In this document: in pieces, positions 11,505 to 24,488 of the stretch
How the letters are laid out: the number at the start of each line of letters is the position of its first letter
Position numbering within the stretch: position 1 is the stretch's first letter
Source: Pseudevernia furfuracea
Taxonomy: Eukaryota; Ascomycota; Lecanoromycetes; Lecanorales; Parmeliaceae
Direction: 5' to 3'
Length of the DNA: 64,000 bases
NCBI GenBank assembly: GCA_022315425.1
Contig: JAIUPT010000020.1
Location: 1,364,001-1,428,000 of the forward strand
Program-made: the position numbers and the translations under genes
Notes under the pieces: model-generated
What the model was told of the DNA's origin: nothing
Seen by the model: only the letters and a program-made list of their open reading frames with translations
Databases searched by the model: none

Positions 11505-12143
11505 ATGCCGAAAAGTTTGGCCAAGGTGCAGAAAAAAGTCGCCAAGAAAAAGGGGAATTCCAACAGCTTGCACGAAAATAGCAGAGATGCTCAAAAATTA
11601 AGAAGAGCAGGCGCCAGATCTGAGAAGTTGGACAAGCTCGCAGCAGCAAGAGCGAAGGCAAACCAACCTCATTGTCCACGAGCCTTCCCAGATGAACACA
11701 CAATGCTAGATACTAATTTTTCGAAGTGAAAAGAGTGGCCTACTTCCAAGGAGCAGCAAAAGCAGCGATGGGAGCCTTCGAGGCGGAGGAAATTCATGGC
11801 CTTATTCAGAGGTTTACCTACAACATTCCTGGCTTGGAGACTCTCACTGATGACTATCAGTTATCTTAGTCGTCACGACAAAGAGCTTGCAGAACTTAAG
11901 AGCCAGCGAAGACCTGGGCGGCCTTCTAGTACACGAGAAGATCTACTTCAGCAATTCATGACAATGGAGGATCGAGAATATAATGGAGGGTTTTGGATTC
12001 CCGATATGCAAGATGAAAGGAATCTGAGGATACTGCGCCAATGGAATGGAGAGTGGACTGCTTTGAATACATTCAAGTTTATTAGGCTGGCAAGAGATGG
12101 CACAATGCAAAATTCAAGCTTCCCTCCGAAGGGTCTTTCATGA
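11505..12143 (+). CDS. TMA16: Translation machinery-associated protein 16
   Basis: Small protein that associates with pre-60S ribosomes. Three exons: 11505-11673, 11727-11811, 11861-12143; 178 residues, matching the yeast protein. The N-terminal block MPKSLAKVQKKVAKKKG and LHENSRDAQKLRRAG, the RRPGRPSSTREDLL motif and the final GFWIPDM...W region are those of the Tma16 family. The second splice uses GTTTAC...ATCAG. The first intron (53 nt) has an unusual donor, GTCCAC, but a good branch site (TACTAAT) and restores the conserved KRVAYFQ frame. Without splicing the frame ends 19 codons later. Confidence 0.88.
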
Positions 12144-12326
12144 CATAAGATAGTAATGCATGGTCTAACAAGAAGGCTCCGATTATGGCCTCACTCAATA
12201 GTAATCGTGATTGGCAGTGATGCAGGATCTTTGGGATCAAAGATAGTGTTCGATCTTGTAGGTGTTCAACGCACACAAGCTTTATTGAAATCTCAATGCT
12301 AAGATATGCCGTCCTATTCTATCCTT

Positions 12327-13623
<1,297 letters not shown>

Positions 13624-16065
13624 ATGCTGTCTCATCAGACCTCGAATCATCTGCCAGGACGACACCAACAACAGACTTCGACGCCCAATATATTCAACAC
13701 TCCAACGACTCTTCTTCCTGCTGTACAACAACAACATGAGCAACATCGACGAGGTCTAAGCATAGGCCAGTCAATGTCTAGCACCCAATCAGAGAATGAA
13801 CTTTTCCAGCAGGAAGAATTATTGACCGAGGACGGATACCATAATCGACAGCGACTAATCCAAGCACTAATGCGAGAAGTGCAGCAGCAGAACTCAACGG
13901 CTCGACCGGGCCATGAGCAACCGGAAACACTAACGCGATCAATCGATCGACATCAGTCTCTAAGTAACATCCAGCAGGCGCCATGTCAGGAACATGGTAC
14001 TGGATTCTTCAACGACGACCAACCGAATACCCCCATGACAGCTTGGGAGAACAGCGGCAGTCAACGACACTCGCTACAGGACGAATACAACATTAATACC
14101 ATGGATATGTTTCAATCTTTCGACTCGACCACCTCCGCTGGATACCTCGACGGCTTCGGAACAGGACACGACGGATGTACAGGAAACAGCCTACCTAATG
14201 AGATAATTAACACAAAAGAAATACCACACGGCATGCCTTCACAAGAAGACTTGCAAAGACCTACCACTGGAGACGGGACTCAACGACCGCGTACACCATT
14301 AAGTCAAATGAGAACGAGTCAGTCAAAGCTCTGACCATGGGTTGTGACAACCAATGTTAACATCCATGCAGGTTACTTTCCAATCACTCCGGCAACGACT
14401 CCATTCTCACAAAATGGACACAAAAACAATGTTCTGCAGAGTCGTACTGCAGAATCCTCCCCTACTCGAAGAGACCCAAATTTGACAATCAAAGCCTCTC
14501 ATGCCATGCAGCGCGGAATTTCTTGTCAAGACAACTTCACCGCGATGAGGCAACATGCTATGAGCCCGGATGTTTCATCTCCTCCCAATACAGCAACATC
14601 AAAAGGACGACAGCGAAGCTCGGTCGACCTAGCAGCTTTCCCTCAGCCAAACTTCATGAACATGTCGAACTTGAAAATGGACATCCCTGGTAGCACTGGT
14701 GGGTACACTGCTTCCAACTATTCACCCATGTCCAACGCCGTTTCCTCCGCCATTTCATCATTCCAGTCTTCCCCAGAGATGGCGCATATGACACTGTTCG
14801 AAGATGTCAACGTTGGTGTAAATGGCCCGCTCGTGGCTACCAAGCTATCAGGGCTGCCTAGCTCACAAAGTGCGGATGACCTCACGGTCTATCCTTCTCC
14901 AATGGCAGAGGAACCATATCCAAGGTCCCATTCGATGTCGGAGAACGATCCAGAAGATTGGATTGACACGGGTGTAACCTGTGATGAAATCGCCTCGTTC
15001 ATTGGAGGGCCAGACAACGACAACAAATGGAAATGCTTATACCCACACTGCGACAAAAAGTTTGGCAGGAAGGAGAACATCAAGTCTCATGTGCAAACTC
15101 ACCTTGGCGACCGCCAATTCCAATGCAAGGACTGCCTCAAGTGCTTTGTTCGCCAGCACGACTTGAAGCGGCACGCCAACATCCATAGCGGTGTTAAGCC
15201 ATATCCGTGTTCCTGTGGTAAAGGATTCGCACGACAAGATGCCCTGACTCGACACCGACAGCGCGGCATGTGCATCGGTGCATTTGAAGGTACGCCCAAG
15301 AAAATCATCAAGCGTGGGAGGCCTAAGAAGCCGAGACCCGATGCCGAGGAGAGACTCGAGAAGTCGGCAAAAACTCGTCAGAGGGTGCTTGAGAAGAGAT
15401 GCCTTGGAGAATATGCTTCCTCGACGTCTGGCTCATCAGCCTCCTCATACCCCAGCCCAGACCAACCCTTCGATGACATGGACTTTACCGCATCGAGTCC
15501 TCACGATCAGGGGTCTTTGCAACAGATCTCAGGCGACATCCATGGAAACTTCTTCTCCTACACTCCACCCACTTCGCCAAGCTACAGCACTGGAAACTGT
15601 TTTTCGTCGCAGCAATCCCAGCATTCGCACACTCCAAAGGCTGTCAGCATGAGCCCTTCGCCAGGTATTACTGGAATCTCGGAAGGGCAACATGAGCTTC
15701 CGAAGAGCGATTCCGGATCCCGGAAGAGTTCCACAAGTTTTTTCGGCACTCCTCCAGAGCTGGACCTCTCTTCATCATCACCAGCAGGATCCAGGTTCTT
15801 CGACTTTGAGGGCAGCTCTGATGCCAAGTCCTCTCGGTCAATACCCGTACCTTTTGATGAAAATCTAGATTTCTTCAAGAGGGACTTCGACTTGTCATCC
15901 TTATTGAATAAAGAAGAACCCACAAAGGAGGCGAATACGGAGTTTCACGATTTCTTCAACGCAGAGCTCGAGATGACAGGCTTCAGTAGTAGTTCGGTGG
16001 CAGATGGCAGATTCGAGGATGCCTTTAACTGCAATGACCCCTTTGCCACAGACTTCTTCGGCTAG
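13624..16065 (+). CDS. C2H2 zinc-finger transcription factor, ACE2/SWI5 type
   Basis: Nuclear DNA-binding regulator related to yeast Ace2/Swi5, which drive genes for cell separation and wall remodelling. Two exons, 13624-14317 and 14372-16065; intron 54 nt with donor GTCAGT; 795 residues. The splice gives SYFPITPATTPF, a block conserved at this place in mould homologues. Three C2H2 fingers lie at about residues 451-532 (FGRKENIKSHVQTHLG, FVRQHDLKRHANIHSG, FARQDALTRHRQRGMC); the third is the shortened CSC type typical of Ace2/Swi5. They are followed by a basic KKIIKRGRPKKPRP stretch that may act as a nuclear signal. The rest is Ser/Gln/Pro-rich with many SP and TP sites, fitting CDK-controlled localisation in the family. 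Confidence 0.88.
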
Positions 16066-17445
16066 AGTTTGGGATAAACGACACCATCTCGCCGATGAAA
16101 AATGTTCCGACCCCACATGATCTTAGCGTTGGCGTTGGACGGCAACATACAATGAGGGATTGATGTGGAATGAGAAGGCGCTTGGGGCGACGGGGTTTCA
16201 TGGACGGTTCTTGCACAGAGGATGATGTTCGATCACTTTTCAACTGATATCTTCCATGTGGAGATAGAGCAGACACTCCCTCGGCCTATTTTTCGCAATT
16301 GTACCAGGCTTCAAAAGTTCCAGACAGACAAACCATGTACCTTTAGCGGTAGATAGGAAGCAGATAAGCACCATGCACATTGCGTTACATGAATTTGCCC
16401 GCTGTTGTGTTTACTGGGGTATGCACATTTCGTGTATTGAACCAGTTGCGAGAAGTTTATGTGTGTGTTGTCTGCTAGGTCACGTGCACGATTGATTACC
16501 ATTCACCGACAACACCGAGGTTCGCATCGGGGGTTCGGAAGTTGGGAAGTTGCCAAGAGATGCAGGTAAGATAGTTGCGTGTTTCATTGGGGCTCAGACA
16601 TGATGATCGCTCGCTTCTTTTGCTGCACTCCTTTTGCTGCACTCCTGTGGACCTGCAGCAACAAAATAACAACATGACATTTCCACACAAATGCATATGC
16701 CAAACCTGCAGAGAAATTGAATTGAAATGTGGTGATGAGTGAATAATGAAGAAGATTTTCGCTGCTGACTGCTGACTGCTGACTGGCGGACTGCTACAAC
16801 TGATGATGATGCTGATTGAGAGCTTGGCACACGGATAAGATGATGTGGGTGGGTTGTGCCGTAATTTATTGTAAATTTGTTGAAATAATATTAATGTAAA
16901 ATGTGCTGCGGGAGCAGGAGTGACTTCCATAGGTTGCAGCCGGCCATGCCGCTGAAATTACATATGATTGATTATGATTATGTCCGTATGATGATAATCA
17001 TTTAGACCCGAAGGATTTTCTCTGACTCTAACCAAGACACCTACCCTTTTGTCCACCTCGAGATACAATCCACATTATCATCATCAGTATCATTATTACT
17101 ATTCCTATCATTATTTTCTCTTGGCAAAAGAAACAAGAAACAAAAGGAACTCTCCCCGCAAATTCTGACGTTTTCGGCTTTTTGCCAAGCGAATGTCCGA
17201 GCTTTCTTAAACATCCGACGACAAAGTCCAAATCTTTGCTCCTCTAACCGACAAAAATTACACTCAATCCCTTTCATCCCACCACCCACTCACTCCAATC
17301 TCCCCACCTCTTCTACATCTTCTCACCCTCTATACTTCACCAGCGTGCTCTTCCTCCGGGCCAAAGAAAAGAAAAGGCTGTTGCGCAGTAGCAAAAGGAA
17401 GGGGCCTACCGCCTCCCCGGCTTTGCCTCGGCAGGCCTCCGGATC
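16066..17445. other. Gene-free interval with short tandem repeats
   Basis: About 1.4 kb. Holds two copies of CTTTTGCTGCACTC (about 16617-16646), three copies of GCTGACT (16764-16784), TTA-rich runs at 17080-17115 and a CT-rich leader just before AUR1 (17270-17345). Open frames on the minus strand are built from these simple repeats and look non-coding. Confidence 0.6.
16764..16784. repeat. Tandem repeat (GCTGACT)x3
   Basis: Three exact 7-bp units side by side, read directly from the sequence. Confidence 0.9.
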
Positions 17446-18916
17446 ATGAGGAAGTCCACCTTTGCCTCACGGAATGACTTCCAAACGACCTACTCCAAGA
17501 TCCTGCTACCATTCGCCTGGCGCCCTTCGATCCCCACCATAATACCCCATCGCATACGAAGGAAACTGCGTTCAAAGGTGCGAAGCAGACAATCGCCTTC
17601 AACATCCCTCGGCCACCTTCAGACCTCCTACTCACCTGCCGACACTATAGACTCGCTACGCCTACATCGATGGTCTTTTTATGATGGGCAATACCTTATA
17701 CTCATCATACTAGCAATATTCTCCCTGTGCATCATACCATCGCCCGGTCCATTGGTTAAGACTGCGCTTGCGACCCTAATAATTACTGCCCTCATACTAC
17801 CCGTCACTCGCCAATTCCTCCTCCCCTCTCTGGCTATATGGTCATGGCTGGTTTTCTTCTACGCTTGCGGGTAAGAACCCTTCTTCTTCTTATGTTTGCT
17901 CGTTCCATGTCCACTAACCGCGTGGCTCCCCGGACTGTTGCGGAGCGCAGAGCACGAGCTTATCTTTTGAGCAAAGAGCTAACCTGTTCTTTCTCAAGGT
18001 TCATACCAAGCACTTGGCGCCCTCCGATATGGGTCCGCGTTCTTCCAGCGCTCGAGAATATATTTTATGGGGCCAACCTGAGCAACATCCTCTCAGCACA
18101 CACGAGCACCTTCCTTAACATCATGGCATGGCTGCCTTATGGCATAATACATTTTGGAGCGCCAGTCGTATGCTCAATCATAATGTTCATATTTGCAGCG
18201 CCGGGCACCGTGCCTATGTTTGCAAAAAGCTTTGGCTGGATGAACCTCATCGGGGTGGCGATACAGTTGACATTCCCATGCTCTCCGCCGTGGTATGAGA
18301 ACATGTATGGACTTGCGCCCGCCAACTATTCGATACATGGCTCGCCAGCAGGATTGGCGGCCATCGATAAGCTGTTTGGGATTGCACTTTACACTCCTAC
18401 CTTTACCGGATCACCCATGGTGTTTGGCGCTTTTCCTTCTCTGCATGCCGGAAGCGCTGTGATGGAAGCTCTATTCATGAGCCATGTTTTTCCCCGGCTT
18501 ACTCCACTCTTCGCATTGTACACGCTCTGGCTGTGGTGGGCGACAATGTACCTTTCGCATCATTACGCCGTAGATCTGGTGGGAGGCAGTCTACGTGAGT
18601 TTACTTGACCATTATCCAATACTCTTGCTTACATACCTTAGTTTCTGGAGTCATATTCCACGTTGTCAAATCCAAGTTCCTACCACGCCAACAGCCAAAT
18701 AAATTCCTTCGTTGGGATTACGATTTCGTAGAGGTTGGGGACGACCCAGCAGAGAAGGGCTATGTAAGCCTTGATTCGGGGACAGATGATACTGATGAAT
18801 GGACTGTTGGTTCATCATCGTCGGTATCGTCTGATTCGAGAAGCCCGATCGACGAAAGTGACTCCTGGGAAGGTGCGACTCTGGCTTCTCACTCAGATTC
18901 TGAAGCTCAACGATGA
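17446..18916 (+). CDS. AUR1: Inositol phosphorylceramide synthase catalytic subunit
   Basis: Golgi membrane enzyme transferring inositol phosphate from phosphatidylinositol to ceramide; the aureobasidin A target. Three exons: 17446-17870, 17999-18594, 18642-18916; introns 128 and 47 nt; 431 residues. About six to eight hydrophobic segments between residues 80 and 350. Catalytic PAP2-like motifs: FGAFPSLHAGSA with the His, and YLSHHYAVDLVGG with the second His and Asp. The acidic Ser-rich tail (about 370-431) is typical. The N-terminal block FQTTYSKILLPFAWRPS and the YDGQY motif before the first membrane span also match the family. The first intron is longer than average but does not share ends with the introner-like set. 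Confidence 0.94.
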
Positions 18917-20151
18917 AAACCTTCCGTCCTACAACAAGATATCTCTCGGCACCGTCATACCGCCGAGCTTACGGCTGACGATTACGCATTATGGAACGAG
19001 CGAGCGGCAAACGCCTCTTCGTACATAAATGACGAACGCGTTCCAAAAAGTACATACACTGGCCCACTTCCTGGATACGACCGGGCTCCTCATTATATAA
19101 TTTCTAACTCACTGCACTAACTTGCCGCGCCCACAACGCTGCAACTCAGCCCCGCACAGGACGACCCATTTTTCCGCTAAACATTCGCTTCCATGTTCAG
19201 AGAACATTGGCTTCTACATACTTCCCGTTCGTTTTGGTATTTAAGGGTCGGGTCATTCTACATAGAGGCCATTGCATTCGCTTGGCAATTGTGCATATCG
19301 GATTGCATTGGAGAAGTCCTGATAGAGCTACTCCAGTCTGAGCTTTTTGAAACTCGTGGCGAGATTAAAGGCGTTTTCCATTACTCTCCAGGCATTATGA
19401 CATGAAACGGGTGTAAAGAAAGAGAACAAGTTTCGAACGTGAAGCTCTGGCATGCAACAGAGCTGGTTCATTTCCGTGTGTACATAGCCTGATAGGTGGT
19501 CATAATCAAGGCATTGCACAGGTTGCTGTCCACCGCTGCGATGATTAAGACTCATAGAATAAGTAGTAAAGTAAGTGGTCTGGAGCCCTACAATGTAGAG
19601 AGTTCCCAGGACCCAGCTGCAGCAGAATGGTCAAGTTTTTTGACCTCGAAAACCCCGTGCTTTTGCGTGAGCCAATTAGACGTGCAACTGAGTTTGCCAG
19701 TTACTCAGGCAGCTGACTTAGCATAGACCTAGACTTAATAGGTAGATAGATACGAGTGACCCAAAATGAGATCTTGTAGTTATGCCTTCAAAGGTCGGTT
19801 TTGAACTTAATCGAGGAAACCAATTTTTTGATTTCAAAAATGTTATATATTTTATTTTAGAGACTTAAAAATTTGTGGAGGGGAACGCGGTAACGAATTC
19901 ACTCCTTGCCTTTTACCAGAAGTGACCGTGCCGATGTCCCGTTTCTCCGATAAACAATCTTTGGAACAAACACGCTGCTATACGCAGATTCAATATTTTG
20001 TTTATACTCGTAATATTTTTTTTATTTTATTTTTTTTTTAGTATTGACATGGCACCTTTTTGAAAGTCGATATCTACACTTGGGCAAAGTGGATGATTTG
20101 TTGTGACTATCTCCTGTGAAGACAGCCGTCTCGCTTAACGCCACCCCGCTT
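18917..20151. other. AT-rich gene-free interval
   Basis: About 1.2 kb between convergent genes. Very AT-rich at 19820-19875 and 19985-20050. No coding region, RNA gene or clear repeat recognised. Confidence 0.55.
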
Positions 20152-20583
20152 CTACCTTCCCTTCATTACTTTCTCCTTCTCCTCCTTACTGAACCCTTTC
20201 GAACCCTGTTTCAGCGCCTGAATCAAGACCGGCACCGATTGTTCGCTAAAATCGGGAGCATTCCGCAGTCTGTCGATGTCGTCTGCGAACTCTGCCGTGA
20301 CCCGTTTGATATAATAAGCTTCGAAATCCTCCTTGGGCGGCGGTGAGGACTACGGTACGGTTAGAATTTCTTTCATCTCGCTTGACGAAGAGTATTCTAG
20401 AGAGGATGTACTTTTGCTGTGGGGTTCTCCGTGGGACTTTGAGGCTCCTCTGACCCTGCGATTGGCGGTGAGGATGTTGCTGGACTTGGGCTCATGGGCT
20501 CTGGCTTCGACTTCTTAGATTTTACCTTGGAGAGTATGTGAGCTGTCATCCCGAACTTCCTGTACAGTTGTTTCTCTTACCAT
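20152..20583 (-). CDS. RSA3: Ribosome assembly protein 3
   Basis: Nucleolar factor for early 60S assembly. Read on the minus strand as three exons: 20583-20581 (only the ATG), 20525-20412 and 20349-20152; introns 55 and 62 nt, both GT-AG, the second with a CTAAC branch site; 104 residues. The Lys/Ser/Pro-rich N-terminus (MVKSKKSKPEP) leads to the family domain: DFEAYYIKRVTAEFADDID, then DFSEQSVPVLIQALKQG, then FSKEEKEKVM. This C-terminal block is diagnostic for Rsa3. Without splicing the frame after the ATG stops at 23 codons, so the first intron directly after the start codon is required. Each exon is too short to stand out alone. Confidence 0.85.
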
Positions 20584-20892
20584 GGCTGAGATGATTCCTC
20601 TTTGGGTTTTGGAATTCTGGCACGGGATCGATATTAAAAAGACAAGTGGTGAAGGAGTGAAATCATTGTGATCATATTATCCGTAGGGCTGAAAGAAGTG
20701 CCATACATTCTGCAAACATCGATGATATTTCAGCCGTTGTGGTGCTGCAAATCGTACCTTGCGGAACTAAATATCCTGAGCTAGCTACTCCTTCATTTTA
20801 TGCTTCCACTCTTGTTCGTACAGAGGTACCAGGTCAGTGACTCTCAACCCATTCCACAACTAATGCCGCTCATAGAACCATCTCGATTGTCT
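20584..20892. other. Intergenic
   Basis: About 310 bp upstream of RSA3 and downstream of the next minus-strand gene. Nothing recognised. Confidence 0.5.
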
Positions 20893-21657
20893 CTAGCGGA
20901 TGATTCCGTCATCGTACGGAGGAGCAGGTCCGTCGACTTCTAGGTTACCGGCGTAAGTAGTCCCCACTTTCAAGCTTGCAACTGGAGCCGTGCCCTCCTC
21001 TCCCCTCAACTTATGCTGCCTTCGTTTCTCCCTCTCTACCAGTGTGACTGCCATGCACACAACCTGGTCCAGTACGGTTTGGTTACTGGCATATTTCTCG
21101 TCGACCTGCAGCTCCCCTAGCACGGTGCCAAATTTGATAACCTTATCAGAGAAGTTATGATCGTTCGAGTAGACGAATCGAGCAATGAGCTCGTTCGTTG
21201 GAGCCACTATTTCTACCAACAAGTTGTCTACTTGCGATGGCTGCCACCAGCCTAATGGCATCCCGTCAATGGTTGCGACAATGCGTTGCGTTTGGTGGTC
21301 CTCAAGCCGAAGCTCTTCTACCTTCTTTGATTCGCGATACTTGATCTGGGAGTCGGGATTGTATTTCTCGAAGTTTGCTTTTGCGACTTTCTGAGAGATG
21401 TTGTTGTGCTCACGAGAGATGGCAACATCGGGCTTGTGGTTCATAAAAGAGGTGCTGGTTGTCTCGATGTTGTAGGTTGGGTGGATTGGATGTGGATTGT
21501 CAAAGGTGACAATTTGGGCTTTTGAGGATATCTGCTTCAGGTGGAGGGATTGGTAGCTCTTTATTGGTGGATAGGAAGCATGAAGTGGTTTGGAGCTCGC
21601 TTCAGGAGAGCTGAGAGAGTAATCCATTGATGGAAGATTACCTTTCACAATGACCAC
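20893..21657 (-). CDS. Hypothetical protein
   Basis: Single open frame of 254 residues, no introns needed. No signal peptide or membrane span. The N-terminal 100 residues are polar (Ser/His/Pro); the C-terminal 130 (DGMPLGWWQPSQ, ELIARFVYSND, GELQVDEKY, LDQVVCMAVTLVEREKRRQHK) have alternating hydrophobics and a closing helix that recall the tubby/LURP-like fold found in many uncharacterised fungal proteins; this is an impression only. The tail GPAPPYDDGIIR looks like a conserved PPY-type end. A second in-frame ATG at residue 11 is equally possible as start. Confidence 0.55.
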   Translation of the reverse strand: MVIVKGNLPSMDYSLSSPEASSKPLHASYPPIKSYQSLHLKQISSKAQIVTFDNPHPIHPTYNIETTSTSFMNHKPDVAISREHNNISQKVAKANFEKYNPDSQIKYRESKKVEELRLEDHQTQRIVATIDGMPLGWWQPSQVDNLLVEIVAPTNELIARFVYSNDHNFSDKVIKFGTVLGELQVDEKYASNQTVLDQVVCMAVTLVEREKRRQHKLRGEEGTAPVASLKVGTTYAGNLEVDGPAPPYDDGIIR

Positions 21658-22269
21658 TACTAGAAAGAGATGTGCTCGTTTTTGCTTGTCTGCTTGATTT
21701 TGCTTAGAATTGACAGTGCTTTACGTTCTCAAGTATAGCTAAAAATTATCAAATACTTTCAGTCTCTGGGTAGTAGATGGTTATTGAAAGGAGAAATCCG
21801 AACGCTTTTATATGCCTCTTTCCTGGTTACTATCGTGGTTGTTATAGAGCTTACTGAGGCATTTTCCTCTCTGTCGAAGCCATAAATAGCATCCACGCTT
21901 GATCTACGACCCCACACATACCTAGTGCGGGGTAAGTTCTGTCGCTATTTTCGTCTCTAGGGAGCATCCCTCGATCCAAGTCATCCAACACAAACAGTCT
22001 GCATTATGTACATCTTCACTCTCCACGAATGCCAAAAACCACTCAACCATGCATCACAAGCTTACTCACTTGGCATCTCGCAGTTTGCTTGATCAGCGAG
22101 AAGTTCTCCGCTATTGTAGATGGCGCAGCACTACGCCGAGTCATGTCCAGGCATCTACTTCGTGCCATCGGAGAAAATTCGCAGCTCCCTGACATCTGGA
22201 GCTTCTCATCGCTCATCTACCCATGTTTGATCACTTAACGCGATTTGGAACATACCCCGTCACTCTTCA
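21658..22269. other. Divergent intergenic region
   Basis: About 610 bp between a minus- and a plus-strand gene. The 69-codon plus frame at 22029-22238 has no recognisable features. Confidence 0.5.
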
Positions 22270-24018
22270 ATGGGCAACCCAATTCAGGCAGGATCGCTAG
22301 CATCAGTCATAGACCTTGCAGATAATCCACCAGACCAGCCCCTACACAGCTTGACGGGCGACTTGCAACAGCCGCTTGTGCTCTACATTTTAAAGGTGCC
22401 CGGCTCAAAGGGTGTTTGCTTCTCCTTGTCCGATGCTACAAATGAGAAGCTAATGGAGGTGCTAGATGTTTTCCTTACTACCATGAAGCCTCAAAAGAAA
22501 GTTGTTACCGCACAAGATGTGCAAAGCTCGCTTTACTACATGCATGTAGACAGACTAGAGGACTACGATCTTCTCAGCTCCTTTGAAGATTCCGACAATT
22601 TTCCAAACGAAGAGGGTGGTCGTGGAAAGCCTGTAACCCCAACCATTACAGGTGAAGTCCGGAGTAAACCGCTGCCACCAAGCTCGATGCTTGGCTTAGG
22701 AAATCGCCTAGAGCATCCGCCAGAAGTCAATCCCTATTTCCAAACTTATTCAAATGGCGCAACAGGCGGTCCGCAAGCTGAACGAAATCCCTTTAGCCAG
22801 GACAAAATGGCCGAGCATCGACGCATGACTGCAAACCCACCTCTGCCAGATCGAAAGCTTCTTGGGCCGCGTCCTATGAATCATTCCGTTGATTACCCAC
22901 CTCTCCAGGCTGTTCCCGAGAAGCGAAATCTTGATCTGAGGAGGTGGTCAGAGCAGCCTGCCAGGACATCTCCGAACTTGCCTCCTAGGCCGTTCTCTGG
23001 AGGCGAAGACGGCGTACCAATGGCTCCTCCTCGGCCCCTTGCAACTAGCTTGACGGGTCCATTCGTGGCAGACGGTGGTCACTCTAGGGTTCTACACCGT
23101 AAACCAGTTGCACACAATGCTTCGCATGGTTTGAATAGGGAAATAAAGGACGGGTCAAATCCCAAGGATCTACAGGACGCTTCCCTCTCATTGATCAGAC
23201 GTTACAACAGCGAGCAATGGACTGTTGGCAAAATATCAAGCAAAGGCACAAAGCCTACAGTCAGTGAATTTGGTGAATCCAGCCCCGGAATATCTATTCA
23301 CATTATGACGCACGGATACTTGAGATTCAATGATCCCATAGATTCACTCGCCAAACAAGCACGTACTATTACGGAGGCTTCAGATGTTACTTGTAACAAT
23401 CACACGCCCATCACCGCTGCAGAAGAGCAACTTTGCTTTCAACGCCATCTGCAGGTATCTGGGCATGCAACAAGTCAGAACCAGAGGCATAGACGACCTA
23501 AATCCATCAACTCCACGTTTATCCATCAGGGAACACGACCAAGCTTCGACTTTAGGAGCCCTTGGAATGGTATCTGTGAATTCACGACAGGCGTGGCAGG
23601 TCGATCTTTCAAATGCAAGCATTCGTATGCCTCTTCGAATCCAAGATTCGGACCAGGGATGCATTCAGCGCAGGTCAGTGAATTGCGCTTCAACCTGCCA
23701 AGTTCAAAGACACTCGGGTCTCCGGCTTCGAAAAGCCTCGTCGCTGGAGCCTGTAGAGATGCTCAGCGCTCGTCTTTGTCTCTGCATCAACATCGACGGC
23801 GCTCATCCTCTTCCTTCGAAGCCAAGGATACGCATGGAAGGGAGCTTGAAGAGCGTCTAGATCTATCGCTTGGGCGAGAGCATGCAGGAGGGGGTTTCGG
23901 AGGAAAACAAGCGAAGTTGGGCAAATTGATAATCGAGAACGAAGGTTTTTGCATGCTAGATCTGATCGTTGCTGCTAATATGGCTTTGTGGTGGCGAGTA
24001 TATGAAAGATTTACGTGA
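22270..24018 (+). CDS. Conserved fungal protein of unknown function
   Basis: Single open frame, 582 residues. The N-terminus (LYILKVPGSKGVCFSLSD, then VTAQDVQSSLYYMHV) and the C-terminus (SPWNGICEFTTGVAGRSFKCKH, VSELRFNLPSS, then AGGGFGGKQAKLGKLIIEN and MLDLIVAANMALWWR) are blocks I recognise from widespread, uncharacterised filamentous-fungal proteins; the middle is Pro/Ser-rich and disordered with several proline-rich SH3-type sites. No catalytic motif, signal peptide or membrane span is evident. The family is normally a single gene of 500-650 residues, so this is full length. A short intron in the poorly conserved centre cannot be excluded. Confidence 0.75.
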   Translation: MGNPIQAGSLASVIDLADNPPDQPLHSLTGDLQQPLVLYILKVPGSKGVCFSLSDATNEKLMEVLDVFLTTMKPQKKVVTAQDVQSSLYYMHVDRLEDYDLLSSFEDSDNFPNEEGGRGKPVTPTITGEVRSKPLPPSSMLGLGNRLEHPPEVNPYFQTYSNGATGGPQAERNPFSQDKMAEHRRMTANPPLPDRKLLGPRPMNHSVDYPPLQAVPEKRNLDLRRWSEQPARTSPNLPPRPFSGGEDGVPMAPPRPLATSLTGPFVADGGHSRVLHRKPVAHNASHGLNREIKDGSNPKDLQDASLSLIRRYNSEQWTVGKISSKGTKPTVSEFGESSPGISIHIMTHGYLRFNDPIDSLAKQARTITEASDVTCNNHTPITAAEEQLCFQRHLQVSGHATSQNQRHRRPKSINSTFIHQGTRPSFDFRSPWNGICEFTTGVAGRSFKCKHSYASSNPRFGPGMHSAQVSELRFNLPSSKTLGSPASKSLVAGACRDAQRSSLSLHQHRRRSSSSFEAKDTHGRELEERLDLSLGREHAGGGFGGKQAKLGKLIIENEGFCMLDLIVAANMALWWRVYERFT

Positions 24019-24488
24019 TTGTATATCTTTAAGAGACATCTCTTCACAACCTTCACAACCTATTCCTTGTTGGTTACTTTCATCCGCTTTATCTTGGTTG
24101 ATGCGTTGTCGAATGAGCCGTGCGCTTCACGTTTTTAACCATTCTGGCCGTTGGGCACCAGCGCCCAAAAGGCTCGGCATTCGAGTTCCTATTCAAGAAA
24201 GCTGCATCAATAGCTTAAAAAAGCACACATTAGCATTCAGGAACGTGCATGAATAATGTGGCAACCTCGTGTATCACATTTGATAGCATGCATGGGTTCC
24301 GCGCTTCACTTTCGGCAGGTGGCCATGGAATTCTCATTCGGATGGGCCTCCAAAGCCCACTTTGCCCACACCACCTCAACAGGTCGATTCTCCGATTTCG
24401 AGAACCTTACCTCCTTCCTCCCACTTCGCTCCAAGCATACCGTCCAAGCAAAAGCTCCGAATCAGAACCCAATTCCCATTGCCAATCC
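24019..24488. other. Intergenic
   Basis: About 470 bp; short frames only, with Pro-rich composition near the right end. Nothing recognised. Confidence 0.45.

Noticed and set aside
17871..17998. AUR1 intron 1 (128 nt) as an introner-like element
   Set aside because: Ends unlike the family; only a short internal complementarity (TTTGCTC / GAGCAAA).
24249..24488. Upstream extension of the possible secreted protein
   Set aside because: Would bury the only signal-peptide-like segment inside the protein.
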